Shown: positions 22,790 to 32,043 of the stretch, in pieces
Layout: each line of letters begins with the position of its first letter
Numbering within the stretch: position 1 is the stretch's first letter
DNA from: a virus
Length of the DNA: 37,651 bases
IMG/VR virus record: IMGVR_UViG_3300020109_000057
Span: 1 to 37,651 of that record
Strand: one strand, 5' to 3'
The notes under the pieces: model-generated
Databases searched by the model: none
Seen by the model: only the letters and a program-made list of their open reading frames with translations
Told to the model about the DNA's origin: nothing
Made by a program: the position numbers and the translations under genes

Positions 22790-24583
22790 ATGGGAGTATC
22801 TCTTTCATCTTTAACAGAAAAACCAAACACAAGTGTTGAGTCGAGTGATATTTTCCTAATATCAAATTCAACCTCCACACAAAATAATAAAATAACCAGA
22901 GATGAATTGTCTCAATCTTTTACAGGCTTTACGGCTCAAACTAACGATGGTTTTACGATTTTTGAATCTGCTGGAGCTATCGGTCTCTCAGTAAGTGGAT
23001 CAAATGGTTTTGTGGGAATAAACGATAGAACTCCAGGAGTTTCATTAGATGTTGTTGATGTTCCAGGCGCAACTTTAGGTTTAGGTCAAATAAGAATTAG
23101 TGGCGCTGCTGCTAGAAAAATTGGAATATCTATTACAGATCCCAGTGTTTATTATCAATTTTCTAAAAAACCAAACGATACAAAATTATATTTAGAATCT
23201 TCAATAAATGCTGGCGCTAGTTTTACTAATTTAATGGCGATTGATCAAAGCGGTAATTTTGCAATTCATGGTACTACTGGAGCTTTAACTAATAAATTTT
23301 TAGTTAGTGGTGAATTTATTGAATTTCAAAATTCAGGAAACGCTTTGGTTTTTGATCCATACAATACAGAAATAAAAACAAGCGCAAACGATGAAACTTT
23401 ATTTTTAAATTTTAATAACATAGGCGATCTTAATTTAGGTAAAAATGCAATATATATAGATAATGATTCAGTTGCTCCTAAAATAGGTATAGGTCATATT
23501 ATTCCTGCTTATACAATGCATGTAAGCGGTACTGTTGCTCAAGTTAGTAGATTTCAAACAAATAAACCAAATACATTTTTAAGTTTAAGAAATGCTACAA
23601 ATATAAATTACTTTGGTCTTTCTGTAAATAAAACATTTATTGGTCCACATCCCGTTTTATCGACTAACAATGCAATCATAGATGCTGTAGGAAATTTTGG
23701 TTTAGGTACTACTGGTCCTCAATTTCAATTAGATGTTGTTACTGATGGAATCTCTGAAAATACTGTAGCATCATTTCAAAGCACAAATATACAAGGAACT
23801 ACTCAAATAGTTATTGCAGCAAATAAAGATGCATCTTTAGATCCGACGCCTACTAGAAATAGTTTACTTACTTTTTCGCGTTATGATGCCGCTATAAACA
23901 CTCCAAAATGGTCAATCGGTAATTTATATAATGATGGCGCATTAGGAATAAATGATAATGATTGTTTTGTTTTTGTGAAAAATGGTTATTTTGGAGCAAG
24001 TCCAGATGTTGTTGCTAAATTGACTAGCGCTGGAAATTTAGATATCGATGGCAGTTATACTACAAATGGAGGTTATTCCAAGGGTAAATTTATTCAAACA
24101 TATCAAACAAGAGTAACTGGTACTGATATTTATTTTAGTCCGATTGTTCCTGATTCTGATTCTATTCCAAGCGGAAATAATTCTGATCATGCTCCATTTA
24201 CTATTACTCCATACGATGGATCTATTGAAAGAATTGCTTTATTTACATCTGATCAAAATGCATTATCAGCCGATTATCGATTTGAAATATCAGTAATCAC
24301 TCCGACATACAACCCAGCAGTTCCAACAAAATTCGTAACTGGATTTTTCGTTAGTCCTCCATCTGATCCAGTATCTTATCCTGTAAGTGGAATAATCGGT
24401 GCGACATATTTTAATACTATAAATCCAAATATTATACAAATAAAAAACAAATCTAATATAAGCGGATCAACAGCATTTTCTTCAGGTCGATTAATTCAAT
24501 ATAGATTGTGTGAAGGAAATGGCACAAAACCAGATTCTGTTGATTTTACAATTATATCTACGATTGCATATACTATAAATTGA
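22790..24583 (+). CDS. Fibre-like minor tail protein with GIG/LDV repeats
   Basis: This 597-aa, beta-rich, Asn/Ser/Thr-rich protein opens with a short head that reads like a fibre attachment region (VSLSSLTEKPNTSVESSDIF). It has the recurring fibre pattern V-G-I-x-x-x-x-P-x-x-x-L-D-V: NGFVGINDRTPGVSLDVVD, PKIGIGHIIPAYTMHVSG and NFGLGTTGPQFQLDVVTDG. Phages use such repeats to build shafts of trimeric fibres. The last 150 residues form a separate beta domain. Its place between two tube-like tip genes is unusual for a long fibre and suggests a tip-attached side fibre. No catalytic motif is seen. The ATG is one base past the previous stop. Confidence 0.65.
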   Translation: MGVSLSSLTEKPNTSVESSDIFLISNSTSTQNNKITRDELSQSFTGFTAQTNDGFTIFESAGAIGLSVSGSNGFVGINDRTPGVSLDVVDVPGATLGLGQIRISGAAARKIGISITDPSVYYQFSKKPNDTKLYLESSINAGASFTNLMAIDQSGNFAIHGTTGALTNKFLVSGEFIEFQNSGNALVFDPYNTEIKTSANDETLFLNFNNIGDLNLGKNAIYIDNDSVAPKIGIGHIIPAYTMHVSGTVAQVSRFQTNKPNTFLSLRNATNINYFGLSVNKTFIGPHPVLSTNNAIIDAVGNFGLGTTGPQFQLDVVTDGISENTVASFQSTNIQGTTQIVIAANKDASLDPTPTRNSLLTFSRYDAAINTPKWSIGNLYNDGALGINDNDCFVFVKNGYFGASPDVVAKLTSAGNLDIDGSYTTNGGYSKGKFIQTYQTRVTGTDIYFSPIVPDSDSIPSGNNSDHAPFTITPYDGSIERIALFTSDQNALSADYRFEISVITPTYNPAVPTKFVTGFFVSPPSDPVSYPVSGIIGATYFNTINPNIIQIKNKSNISGSTAFSSGRLIQYRLCEGNGTKPDSVDFTIISTIAYTIN

Positions 24584-25392
24584 TGAGTAAATTCATTAAA
24601 TATGAGAATTTAGATTTTAGAATAAACAATGATGTTTTTTATTCTACATCAGTAGAAATTTCTTTGCAATCAAGTATAGAGCCAGTTTTATTATCAGATG
24701 GATCTTTATTGCGATACGCTCCTCAAGGAACTGTGGTTGGTAGTTTGAATACAGAATTTTTTTTGACAGGCGCTTTTCCTAATTATTTAAGCCCGACAAC
24801 AGTCTCAGAGTCTCCTATAAACGCTGTGTTTGCTGGAGTAAATATACAAAACTGTTACTTAAAAAGTATATCTTTTCAAGCTTCTCAATTTTCTCCTATT
24901 TCTATAAATGCTGAATTCGAATGGTATGGACAAATAAACGCAGAAGACAGCACTAATGATTTAAAAGCATTTAGAACAAATATAAGAAATAGCGCCTTGG
25001 ATAATATTTCTCATTCAAATAGAACTTATATATCTGATATAACAAATGTCTTTGGATTTTCAGAAATATTCAGTTTTCAATATTCAGAACAATGCAATCG
25101 CGCTCCTTTTTTTAAAAACGATGAGATCGTACCATTCAGAGTAGCAAAAACTAATAAAACAAAAAATGTAACAGTAGATGGTAACTTTTTTAAACAAGTA
25201 AATGTTTGCGATATAGAAGGCAAAGATTCTGTTTGCGAATTATTTTTGAAAGATTATAATAATAATATATTAAATACTTTTTATGTTACTGGTAAAATAG
25301 AATCAAGAGGTTTATCGGCTACTAATAATGGCATTTTACAAAGCAAATTATCTATCATGCAACGTTTAGCGCCACTTAGGAGTACATTATGA
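24583..25392 (+). CDS. Tip-region tail protein, possibly tube-like
   Basis: This 269-aa protein starts from the ATG at 24583, which overlaps the preceding TGA by one base. A TTG one codon earlier also fits but is less likely. The sequence is beta-rich. FLKDYNNNILNTFYVTGKIE followed by SRGLSATNNGILQSKLSIM resembles in layout the last strands of the tail tube protein (LKDSNGTQKINYLIKEAIL, then SETYSENLGDNQTVDLTYT). FGFSEIFSFQYSEQCNRAPF may be a second ring-forming strand. It overlaps the next gene by 4 bases (ATGA), so they are co-translated. It is probably part of the tip ring stack. The tube-fold link is weaker than for the 316-aa protein. Confidence 0.55.
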   Translation: MSKFIKYENLDFRINNDVFYSTSVEISLQSSIEPVLLSDGSLLRYAPQGTVVGSLNTEFFLTGAFPNYLSPTTVSESPINAVFAGVNIQNCYLKSISFQASQFSPISINAEFEWYGQINAEDSTNDLKAFRTNIRNSALDNISHSNRTYISDITNVFGFSEIFSFQYSEQCNRAPFFKNDEIVPFRVAKTNKTKNVTVDGNFFKQVNVCDIEGKDSVCELFLKDYNNNILNTFYVTGKIESRGLSATNNGILQSKLSIMQRLAPLRSTL

Positions 25393-27392
25393 GTAAATTT
25401 TTAGACACTCAATTTTCAGTAACAGGTATAAAAAATTTTGAAACCACCAATTCTTATTTAAAATATGATTTGGTTGATTTTGAATATTATACTGGAGACA
25501 GCGCATCTCCAATAAATTTGTCAGGATTGTTTGCGTGGTTCAATTTAAATGATTTGAATAATTTAGAGTTTGATTCTAGTGGTAAAATTTATAAATGGTA
25601 TAATTCTGCTCCTGGTCATGAGATTGCTCAAGATTTAAATAATACTAGTACAAGTCAATATTATCCTTCTTACAATCAAAATAAAAATTGTATTACTTTT
25701 AAAGCTGATTTAGAAAATTTTGAATTTAATAATTTATTTACTACTGGTAATGGTTTTGTTGGTTTTTTGACTGGAGATCGTTGTTGGTTTGTTGTTTACG
25801 AGTTTGACAATTTAAGGCGAGGCGATTACGGTTATCCAATAAAACCTAATATAGCAAGTATAATTGATACAGATTTATACTCCGCTTCAAGATACCCCAC
25901 AAATTGTGCAAGCAGTGGATTCTTAGGAGTTTCAGGTAATACTAATATATACAAATGGGATTCAAATACTTCTCTTGGCTCTCAGCAATTTATAATCAAT
26001 GCAACAGGAAGCGCAGAAAATAATCCATTAAATGTAAATTCAGCTTTTTCCGCTTCTAAGGTACTAAATAATAAGAATATTGTTTCTATTATAAAAAATG
26101 ATACGACAAATAATTTAAGATTAAGAAATAATGGATACGAATTATTAAACATCAATAGTACAAATCATTTCAATTCTGGATGCAGTGGTTTAATGATAGG
26201 TGCCGCAAATAACAATCATCCTTCTGAAAATGCTTCCTTTAATTATGATAGCTCAGATATTTCTTATTATGAAATATTAGGTTTTGCCAAAGTTCCAACT
26301 GACCATGATATATTAGCCATAGAAAAATATCTTTTTGAAAAACATTTTACAAATGATGATGGTTTATATATTTCAACATCTAATTTTACTGCTTCTGATT
26401 ATCGTTATGCTCCTATAAATATAACAGGATCAGAATATTTAACTAAGAATATAGATTCTATTTTTAATAAAACATATGGTTGTTCTGTTAATTTTAGCAC
26501 CAAATCTCAAAGAATTGAATACGGAGATAATTATGTAATAAATGTTATTCCAAATATTAATAATTTACAATCTCAATTTGATTTATCTTATGATGGATTA
26601 ACAGATAAAGAGGCAAAAGCTTTGATAGGATTTTTTCAAAATACTTTTGAATATACACCAAAAACTATATTGGATTCTTATGAAAATGTAAAAATAGATT
26701 TATTCTATCCTTACACAAATAACGCAAAAATATATTTTTCTGATTTACAGTATAATTCAGTAGAAGCCAATTTAAATAAAATAAATATAAAATGCGTTTC
26801 GAGTTATGATTCTAATTTAAATTATAAAGGTTTTTTCATTACTGGTGAAAATGTGTTAAAACCGTTTGTGGAAAATTCGCGTTATTTTTATAATGATGTT
26901 GTTTATTACGATTCAACTGTGTCTAGTGTAAAAGGATTTTATTGGTTTACTGGATCTAATAATACATTTACAGATCATACTAAAAGCCCAACTGGTGTAA
27001 ATTCTTTATTTACTAGAAAATTTTATTTTAAACCTGACTTGAATTTTGAAATGCCGATGTCTCCAAAGTTTACAAAAACAGAATTTGAAACTTCAGCGGC
27101 GGCTTATGAAAATTACGGTATCAATAAAACTTTATTAGATTTTTCATTTAGTTTTAATAACAGAGACGATAAAGAAGCGTTGGCGATATTAAAATTCCTT
27201 GATTCAAACGCTGGTTTTAAAATTTTTGAAACGACATTGCCAGAACCTTATAATAAATTAATAGATGTTTATTGTCCAGAATGGAATCATACTTATAAAT
27301 TCAAAAACAATCATGATATATCGGTAAAATTTATAGAATTCAAAGGTAAAACAGATTCTGATATATATTTTAATACTCTATTACAATTATGA
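25389..27392 (+). CDS. Minor tail protein: lectin-like domain plus two gpM-like domains
   Basis: This 667-aa protein has three parts. Residues about 45-320 look like a concanavalin-like (LamG-type) domain: GLFAWFNLNDLNNLEFDSSG at the start, and SYYEILGFAKVPTDHDILAI, then EKYLFEKH, at the end, the common close of such domains in tail proteins. Two related tail modules follow. One contains LTDKEAKALIGFFQNTFEYT (about 400-470). The other contains DDKEALAILKFLDSNAGFKI, then IDVYCPEWNHTYKFKN (about 590-660). These match the minor tail M pattern of ea-x-x-i-x-x-F(L/F) followed by v-x-c-x-e-W. In lambda order this is the slot between tape measure and L. A glycan-binding tip role is inferred. It overlaps both neighbours by ATGA. 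Confidence 0.6.
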   Translation: MSKFLDTQFSVTGIKNFETTNSYLKYDLVDFEYYTGDSASPINLSGLFAWFNLNDLNNLEFDSSGKIYKWYNSAPGHEIAQDLNNTSTSQYYPSYNQNKNCITFKADLENFEFNNLFTTGNGFVGFLTGDRCWFVVYEFDNLRRGDYGYPIKPNIASIIDTDLYSASRYPTNCASSGFLGVSGNTNIYKWDSNTSLGSQQFIINATGSAENNPLNVNSAFSASKVLNNKNIVSIIKNDTTNNLRLRNNGYELLNINSTNHFNSGCSGLMIGAANNNHPSENASFNYDSSDISYYEILGFAKVPTDHDILAIEKYLFEKHFTNDDGLYISTSNFTASDYRYAPINITGSEYLTKNIDSIFNKTYGCSVNFSTKSQRIEYGDNYVINVIPNINNLQSQFDLSYDGLTDKEAKALIGFFQNTFEYTPKTILDSYENVKIDLFYPYTNNAKIYFSDLQYNSVEANLNKINIKCVSSYDSNLNYKGFFITGENVLKPFVENSRYFYNDVVYYDSTVSSVKGFYWFTGSNNTFTDHTKSPTGVNSLFTRKFYFKPDLNFEMPMSPKFTKTEFETSAAAYENYGINKTLLDFSFSFNNRDDKEALAILKFLDSNAGFKIFETTLPEPYNKLIDVYCPEWNHTYKFKNNHDISVKFIEFKGKTDSDIYFNTLLQL

Positions 27393-30091
27393 CTTATGTC
27401 AATCTAACTGGGAAAAATATTGGAGAATGTCTTACTGGTTTTGGCATTAATTATCCAATTACTATATTTAATAGTGGTAACTCTGATGTTGCATATCAAT
27501 TTGAAATTGAAAATGATGCCAACAATTTCTTTTCTCTTTCAACTTCAAATCTTCTTTTAAATAATGGTCAGAGTGGAAGTATTGATGTTTTATATTGTCC
27601 ACCACAAACCTCTCCAGCAGGGAATAATGATTGTGACATTATTATATCAAGCGAGTCTATTGAAGACGGAAGTGTAGATCCAAGTGGAAATATAACAATT
27701 GAAATAACAGGATCAAAAATAGTAAACACTACTGGAGGTCATATTAGAAATTTTGTAGCATTGAAGAATTACGACGCTAAAAATGGTCTAAATTATGATT
27801 TTAGATGGTTCGCTCCAACAGGCACAGGAAATTTAAAAAATTATTTTTTTACTGGTTATAGATTAGATATAGCTACAAATACTGATTTTTCGAGCCTTGT
27901 TCATAGAGAAGATATAAGTATAGCTCAAAACACAAATGATAAACCTAGATTTTCTACGTTTTATGGCTACGAAGAAAACGATTTGATTATAAAAAATATA
28001 AATGAATTTAATTATCCAACTACTAATCCTATAAAATTAGATACTGATTACTACGCTCGTTTATATACAAATAGTTGTGGCAATAGTGGTATAAGTATTT
28101 ATGCATCTGGTATTGATACTTTGAATGATACTGTATCAAACGAAGTGTTTGTGGGTTATTCAGGCGCGACAAGACCAAATATAAAATTCAATAAAAAAAC
28201 TTTAGAAGTCATAATTCCACAAAGCGCACAATATGAAAATTTTGATTTATTCAAAAAAATAAAAGAGTATAATAACGGATCTGATAATCTAAGTTTTTAT
28301 TCTGGTATTAATGTTTATTTAAGTGAGGGTTCTCGTTTTTATTCTTCGGCTAGTGATAAATATGCAATAAATTTGCTTGGCCTATTCGAAAATTTTACTG
28401 GTAATAATACAGATGGTACAGTTGTTAATTTATATGTACCTCAAAATGTTTTTATTTTTGGTAATCAAGGAAAAGGTGGTGATATATCTAATATATTGCC
28501 ACCAGCGTCTAGTGATGGTAATGCTTTTTCTTTAGTGGAAATGTTTGATGCGAGTAATTATGCTAAGAGTTCTACTAATGGATTAACAGATAGTCAGCCT
28601 GGTGGAAATGTTTTTGATTTATCTTTAACAACTTTTGCAAATAATTTGTTAAGACAAGATTTGATTTACAACATATACATTCAAAAAAATACTTCTATAG
28701 TATCTGGTGGAGGAGGTAATAAAGCTGGTTTTGCGTGTGTTGGACTTACTAATCAAAAGCAACTCGTTATCGGAACAGGTTCTGACTTAATAGAGAGAAA
28801 GGTGGCTTTTCCAATTGCAGGTGCAAATAATAAAACAAATCCCTATTTTCTTTTAAAAGATCCCAGACGTTTAACTTTGGATAATTTAGCAAAACTTATA
28901 TCACCATCTCCTGAATTTGGAGAAGACGCAGTTGACAATATAGTATTATATGATTTTAAAACAAATCAATATTTTACAAATAAAAATACAATACCGTATA
29001 GTGATAAATATATTAGTTTGAACTCTCAACATAATAACTATACCAGTATTAACTATAAAAGTTTTTCATTGATACAATATACACAAACCATGTTCATCAC
29101 GCTTAATGGTAATCCTCCTTCATTGTGTGGAAAACTTATTAATAAATTATCAAATTCTACTGTAAAATTAAATTTTTATAATGATAATATATCTACAGAT
29201 TATGTATTTAGATTAAATAATGCAGATTTAAATACTGGTCCTGTATCATGGTTAGGTAAAAATAGTGCTGGTGCAACAATAATAACTTTAAACACATCAG
29301 TTGCTGCGCCAGAAATGGTGGCGAATTTCAGATCATTAGGATATAAATCTTTGAAATTGCAATCGGGCCGTTCATTAAAAGGAGAATTTTCTTCAGATAT
29401 TTTTGCAACAGATTTTGATTTATTTATTGTAGGTGCTGTAGAAGGTGCAACTGAAAATACATTTAATCCAAATACCTCTTCATTTTTTAACTGGTATAAG
29501 AATAGCGCTACTGGATATGATAAGATTACAAATATAATATTAGAACTTTTTAGAACAAGTGTTTATAAATCTTTTTCTAAAGAACCGAATGTTTTTACAT
29601 TTTTTTTCCCTTTGTTGTACAATGAAACTTTAAGCTCTGCTACCGCAATAAATTTTTATGACGCAAGAAATGAGACTACTGCTAAAGCTTTACAAGTATC
29701 TAAACAATTAAACTCGTCAATTTTGGGTGGTAGTTATTATCCTTTTATTCTTAATATACAAAGAGAGGGTCAATATTATTCTATATACATAAATGGAAAT
29801 TTAGTTTCTAGTTATTCGTTACCAGTTTTACAAAGTTATTTAACAAATTTAAAGAATACATGTTTTGATTTATCAAATATTCCATTAACTGGCGGCACTT
29901 CAAGTATAAATAATTTATATTTTGATGCTATTTTTTACAATAGAGTTTTATTTAATACTGAAAGAGTTCAAATGCTTAATGCATTGTCAAAAACTTATCT
30001 TAAGCTTTTTAGTGGATATACTGATTCTTCTTTACTATTAAACAACAGAATACAATTGCCTAATAATTTTAATATCGCGGGTAGAATATAA
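27389..30091 (+). CDS. Large modular tip protein: Ig-like/ASH-like, FnIII-like and lectin-like domains
   Basis: This 900-aa protein begins (about 5-105) with an Ig-like, ASH-type domain: PITIFNSGNSDVAYQFEIE, then LLLNNGQSGSIDVLYCPP. About 115-240 is fibronectin-III-like (NYDFRWFAPTG, TDYYARLYTNSC). A Gly-rich middle follows. The last third (about 630-880) is concanavalin-like, with FILNIQREGQYYSIYINGNL and a closing FYNRVLFNTERVQMLNALSK, then TYLKLFSG. No enzyme motif is seen. Multidomain beta proteins of this kind in phage tips bind surface glycans or proteins. Here the gene precedes the L-K-I-J module. Domain names are pattern-based. Confidence 0.55.
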   Translation: MTYVNLTGKNIGECLTGFGINYPITIFNSGNSDVAYQFEIENDANNFFSLSTSNLLLNNGQSGSIDVLYCPPQTSPAGNNDCDIIISSESIEDGSVDPSGNITIEITGSKIVNTTGGHIRNFVALKNYDAKNGLNYDFRWFAPTGTGNLKNYFFTGYRLDIATNTDFSSLVHREDISIAQNTNDKPRFSTFYGYEENDLIIKNINEFNYPTTNPIKLDTDYYARLYTNSCGNSGISIYASGIDTLNDTVSNEVFVGYSGATRPNIKFNKKTLEVIIPQSAQYENFDLFKKIKEYNNGSDNLSFYSGINVYLSEGSRFYSSASDKYAINLLGLFENFTGNNTDGTVVNLYVPQNVFIFGNQGKGGDISNILPPASSDGNAFSLVEMFDASNYAKSSTNGLTDSQPGGNVFDLSLTTFANNLLRQDLIYNIYIQKNTSIVSGGGGNKAGFACVGLTNQKQLVIGTGSDLIERKVAFPIAGANNKTNPYFLLKDPRRLTLDNLAKLISPSPEFGEDAVDNIVLYDFKTNQYFTNKNTIPYSDKYISLNSQHNNYTSINYKSFSLIQYTQTMFITLNGNPPSLCGKLINKLSNSTVKLNFYNDNISTDYVFRLNNADLNTGPVSWLGKNSAGATIITLNTSVAAPEMVANFRSLGYKSLKLQSGRSLKGEFSSDIFATDFDLFIVGAVEGATENTFNPNTSSFFNWYKNSATGYDKITNIILELFRTSVYKSFSKEPNVFTFFFPLLYNETLSSATAINFYDARNETTAKALQVSKQLNSSILGGSYYPFILNIQREGQYYSIYINGNLVSSYSLPVLQSYLTNLKNTCFDLSNIPLTGGTSSINNLYFDAIFYNRVLFNTERVQMLNALSKTYLKLFSGYTDSSLLLNNRIQLPNNFNIAGRI

Positions 30092-30095
30092 TAGT

Positions 30096-31145
30096 ATGAA
30101 TACATTATTCAAATTAAATAATTATGTAGTAATAGATTTGTTTGAAATAGAACTTGAATCAAATGAAGGATATTTAAGATTTCATGGGTCTAAAAATTTT
30201 GATAGAAACATAATATTCCAAAATAAAGAATATATTTTTATTCCGTGTGAATTCAATGATTTTCAAACCACTTCTGATGGTAGACAGGCTAGACCTAGAT
30301 TAAAAGTTGGAAATATAAATAATTATTTTTCTAGAGTTTTACAAGATCGTGGAGATTTGATAGGTAAAAATTTCAATAGAAAAAAAATATTAGCCAAGGA
30401 TTTAGACGCTATAAATTTTACAGATGGTAAAAATCCGTTCGGAACTTCATTTTTTAATACTTATATATCTTTTGATAAATTAATAGTAAATGCTAAATTA
30501 GGTGAAAACTTGAATTTTGTCGAATTAGAGTTGGTAACAAAAGTTGATTTAGAAACTCTGTCTGTTCCAGCAAGAAAAGTTACTAATGATACATGTTCGT
30601 GGAATTATAGATGTTATGGTTGTAACTACGGTAATAACAGAAAATATGAAGGGCCAACAGATATAAATGCAAAAATTTCAGCACCTTCTGGATCAGATCC
30701 TACTTTTAATAAATTCTTAGGAGTACCAGTAGCGGACGAAAATGATAAAGTATTTATACAAAATTATAGCAGTTTTTCAAATAATGGCAACTATGAAATA
30801 TCATCATTAAGATATAAAGGTGAATGGCTATCTACTGTTTCTTATTCAGTAGGTGACTTTGTTTATATAGATGCATTATCCAACACGAACTTAGAATCAG
30901 ATGAATCAATTTTATCACCTTTGATTCAAAATAAAAACTATTTTGTTTGTGTAACTGCGAATTCAAATAAAAATCCTATAAAAAATACTAATGTTTGGAA
31001 GCAAGATAAATGTTCAAAAACGCTTCAAGGTTGTATGCTAAGATTCGGAAACAATACTACAAACGCATTTACAAATGGTAAACCGTTTTTACCTTTTGGC
31101 GCATTTCCAGCAACATTTCCATTCAATAATGATACTAACGTCTGA
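30096..31145 (+). CDS. L: Minor tail protein L family with inserted CBM5/12-like domain
   Basis: This 349-aa protein's C-terminal part has the gpL cysteine signature: C167, C173 and C176 (TCSWNYRCYGCNYG), C285, then C306 and C313 in DKCSKTLQGCMLRFGN, followed by LPFGAFPA. Lambda gpL binds an Fe-S cluster through four Cys in pairs spaced 9 and 7 apart. Here 167/176 and 306/313 keep those spacings, but about 130 residues separate the pairs instead of about 23. The insert contains WLSTVSYSVGDFVYI...YFVCVTANSNKNP...VW, the W-x-x-x-x-x-Y-x-x-G-D-x-V...P...W pattern of CBM5/12 carbohydrate-binding modules. The family call is firm. Cluster binding and glycan binding are inferred. Its end overlaps the K-like gene by 17 bases. 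Confidence 0.85.
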   Translation: MNTLFKLNNYVVIDLFEIELESNEGYLRFHGSKNFDRNIIFQNKEYIFIPCEFNDFQTTSDGRQARPRLKVGNINNYFSRVLQDRGDLIGKNFNRKKILAKDLDAINFTDGKNPFGTSFFNTYISFDKLIVNAKLGENLNFVELELVTKVDLETLSVPARKVTNDTCSWNYRCYGCNYGNNRKYEGPTDINAKISAPSGSDPTFNKFLGVPVADENDKVFIQNYSSFSNNGNYEISSLRYKGEWLSTVSYSVGDFVYIDALSNTNLESDESILSPLIQNKNYFVCVTANSNKNPIKNTNVWKQDKCSKTLQGCMLRFGNNTTNAFTNGKPFLPFGAFPATFPFNNDTNV

Positions 31146-31467
31146 AATACTTGATGAAATTAAAGATTACGCTTTAGAAAATAAAGATATAGAGGTTTGC
31201 GGTTTTGTTGTTAAAAATAATGAACAAATAATATTTAAGCCGATTGCAAATAATCACCCATCAAAAGAATCTTTTTTTCTTGTTTCTCCAAAAGAGTATC
31301 TTGAAATAAAGAATAAGTATGAGATATTATATTTGTTTCATAGTCATCCGATTGGATTTGATTTTTCAGAAATAGATTTAAAATATCAAAAATATCATAA
31401 TATAAATATGTTATTATTTATAGTACCATTGCAAAAGTTTATAGAAAAGCGTGTAAATACAATATGA
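31129..31467 (+). CDS. Tail protein K-like JAMM/MPN metallopeptidase domain, no NlpC/P60
   Basis: This is a 112-aa protein. The frame is open from 31075, but the ATG at 31129 gives a start directly before the first helix (SEILDEIKDYALEN). The JAMM metal site is visible: E22 in IEVCGFV, then H71-S-H73-P, S80 and D83. The spacing HxH-x6-S-xx-D is one residue shorter than the usual x7. Lambda gpK joins this domain to a C-terminal NlpC/P60 cell-wall hydrolase. Here the protein stops after the JAMM domain. It is placed between L and I as in lambda. The deubiquitinase-like fold may process the neighbouring ubiquitin-like I protein. That link is a published idea for this pair of families, not shown here. 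Confidence 0.8.
   Translation: MILTSEILDEIKDYALENKDIEVCGFVVKNNEQIIFKPIANNHPSKESFFLVSPKEYLEIKNKYEILYLFHSHPIGFDFSEIDLKYQKYHNINMLLFIVPLQKFIEKRVNTI
31451..31457 (+). promoter_or_regulatory. GTGTAAA box upstream of the I-like gene
   Basis: GTGTAAA inside the end of the K-like gene, then TACAATATGAT and the ATG at 31469 (11-base gap). Also reads TGTAAATA. There is no Shine-Dalgarno sequence at this start. Confidence 0.4.
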
Positions 31468-31468
31468 T

Positions 31469-32029
31469 ATGGTAAATATTAAATTACATGGAGTTTTTGA
31501 AAGTTTTGTCAAAACAGAATGGTCGTTGAATGTTAAAACAGTTGGAGAAGCTTTTGAAGCTATTGAAGCTAATACTAATAAATTGGTAGGCGCTTTAGGA
31601 ACAATTCAAGAGTATTTAAGTCATTTTATTATATATGTAGATGATAAAATTATGTCTCCTGAATATTTGAATTCTCCAATATTGAAAAAAAATTCTGTGG
31701 TTGAAGTCGTTCCATTGATTTTGGGTGCAGAACTAAGTCTATTTGCAATGTTTATTATTATGTTAATAGCTATGGGAATTCAAATGCTTATCACGCGCTT
31801 GTTAACTCCAAAAGCTCCGAAAGATATTAAAAATAATTCAAGAATGTTTTCTGCTTATGAAAATGTAACCAAAAGAAACGTGGCGGTGCCGATTGGTTAT
31901 GGAAGGTTAAAAATTGGAAGCGTGTTAGTTTCAAATGATTTGATAACAACAAGTTTAGTAAATCAGGGTTCTGGACTTTCAATTCCAATTTTTGGAGGTG
32001 GAGGTCGTGGTGTAAGAGTTGTAAAATAA
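31469..32029 (+). CDS. I: Tail assembly protein I family (ubiquitin-like)
   Basis: This 186-aa protein's residues 1-85 form a beta-grasp, ubiquitin-like domain: VNIKLHGVFESFV, TVGEAFEAIEAN, FIIYVDDKIM, NSVVEVVPLI. A hydrophobic, membrane-like helix follows (LSLFAMFIIMLIAMGIQMLI, about 94-113), then a C-terminal part with AVPIGYGRLKIGSVLVSND and a Gly-rich end (PIFGGGGRG). This is the standard layout of lambda gpI. It lies after the JAMM protein and directly before J, and in lambda it is needed to assemble the tip. It ends 14 bases before the J-like gene. Confidence 0.85.
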   Translation: MVNIKLHGVFESFVKTEWSLNVKTVGEAFEAIEANTNKLVGALGTIQEYLSHFIIYVDDKIMSPEYLNSPILKKNSVVEVVPLILGAELSLFAMFIIMLIAMGIQMLITRLLTPKAPKDIKNNSRMFSAYENVTKRNVAVPIGYGRLKIGSVLVSNDLITTSLVNQGSGLSIPIFGGGGRGVRVVK

Positions 32030-32043
32030 TAATTTATTTTCAT

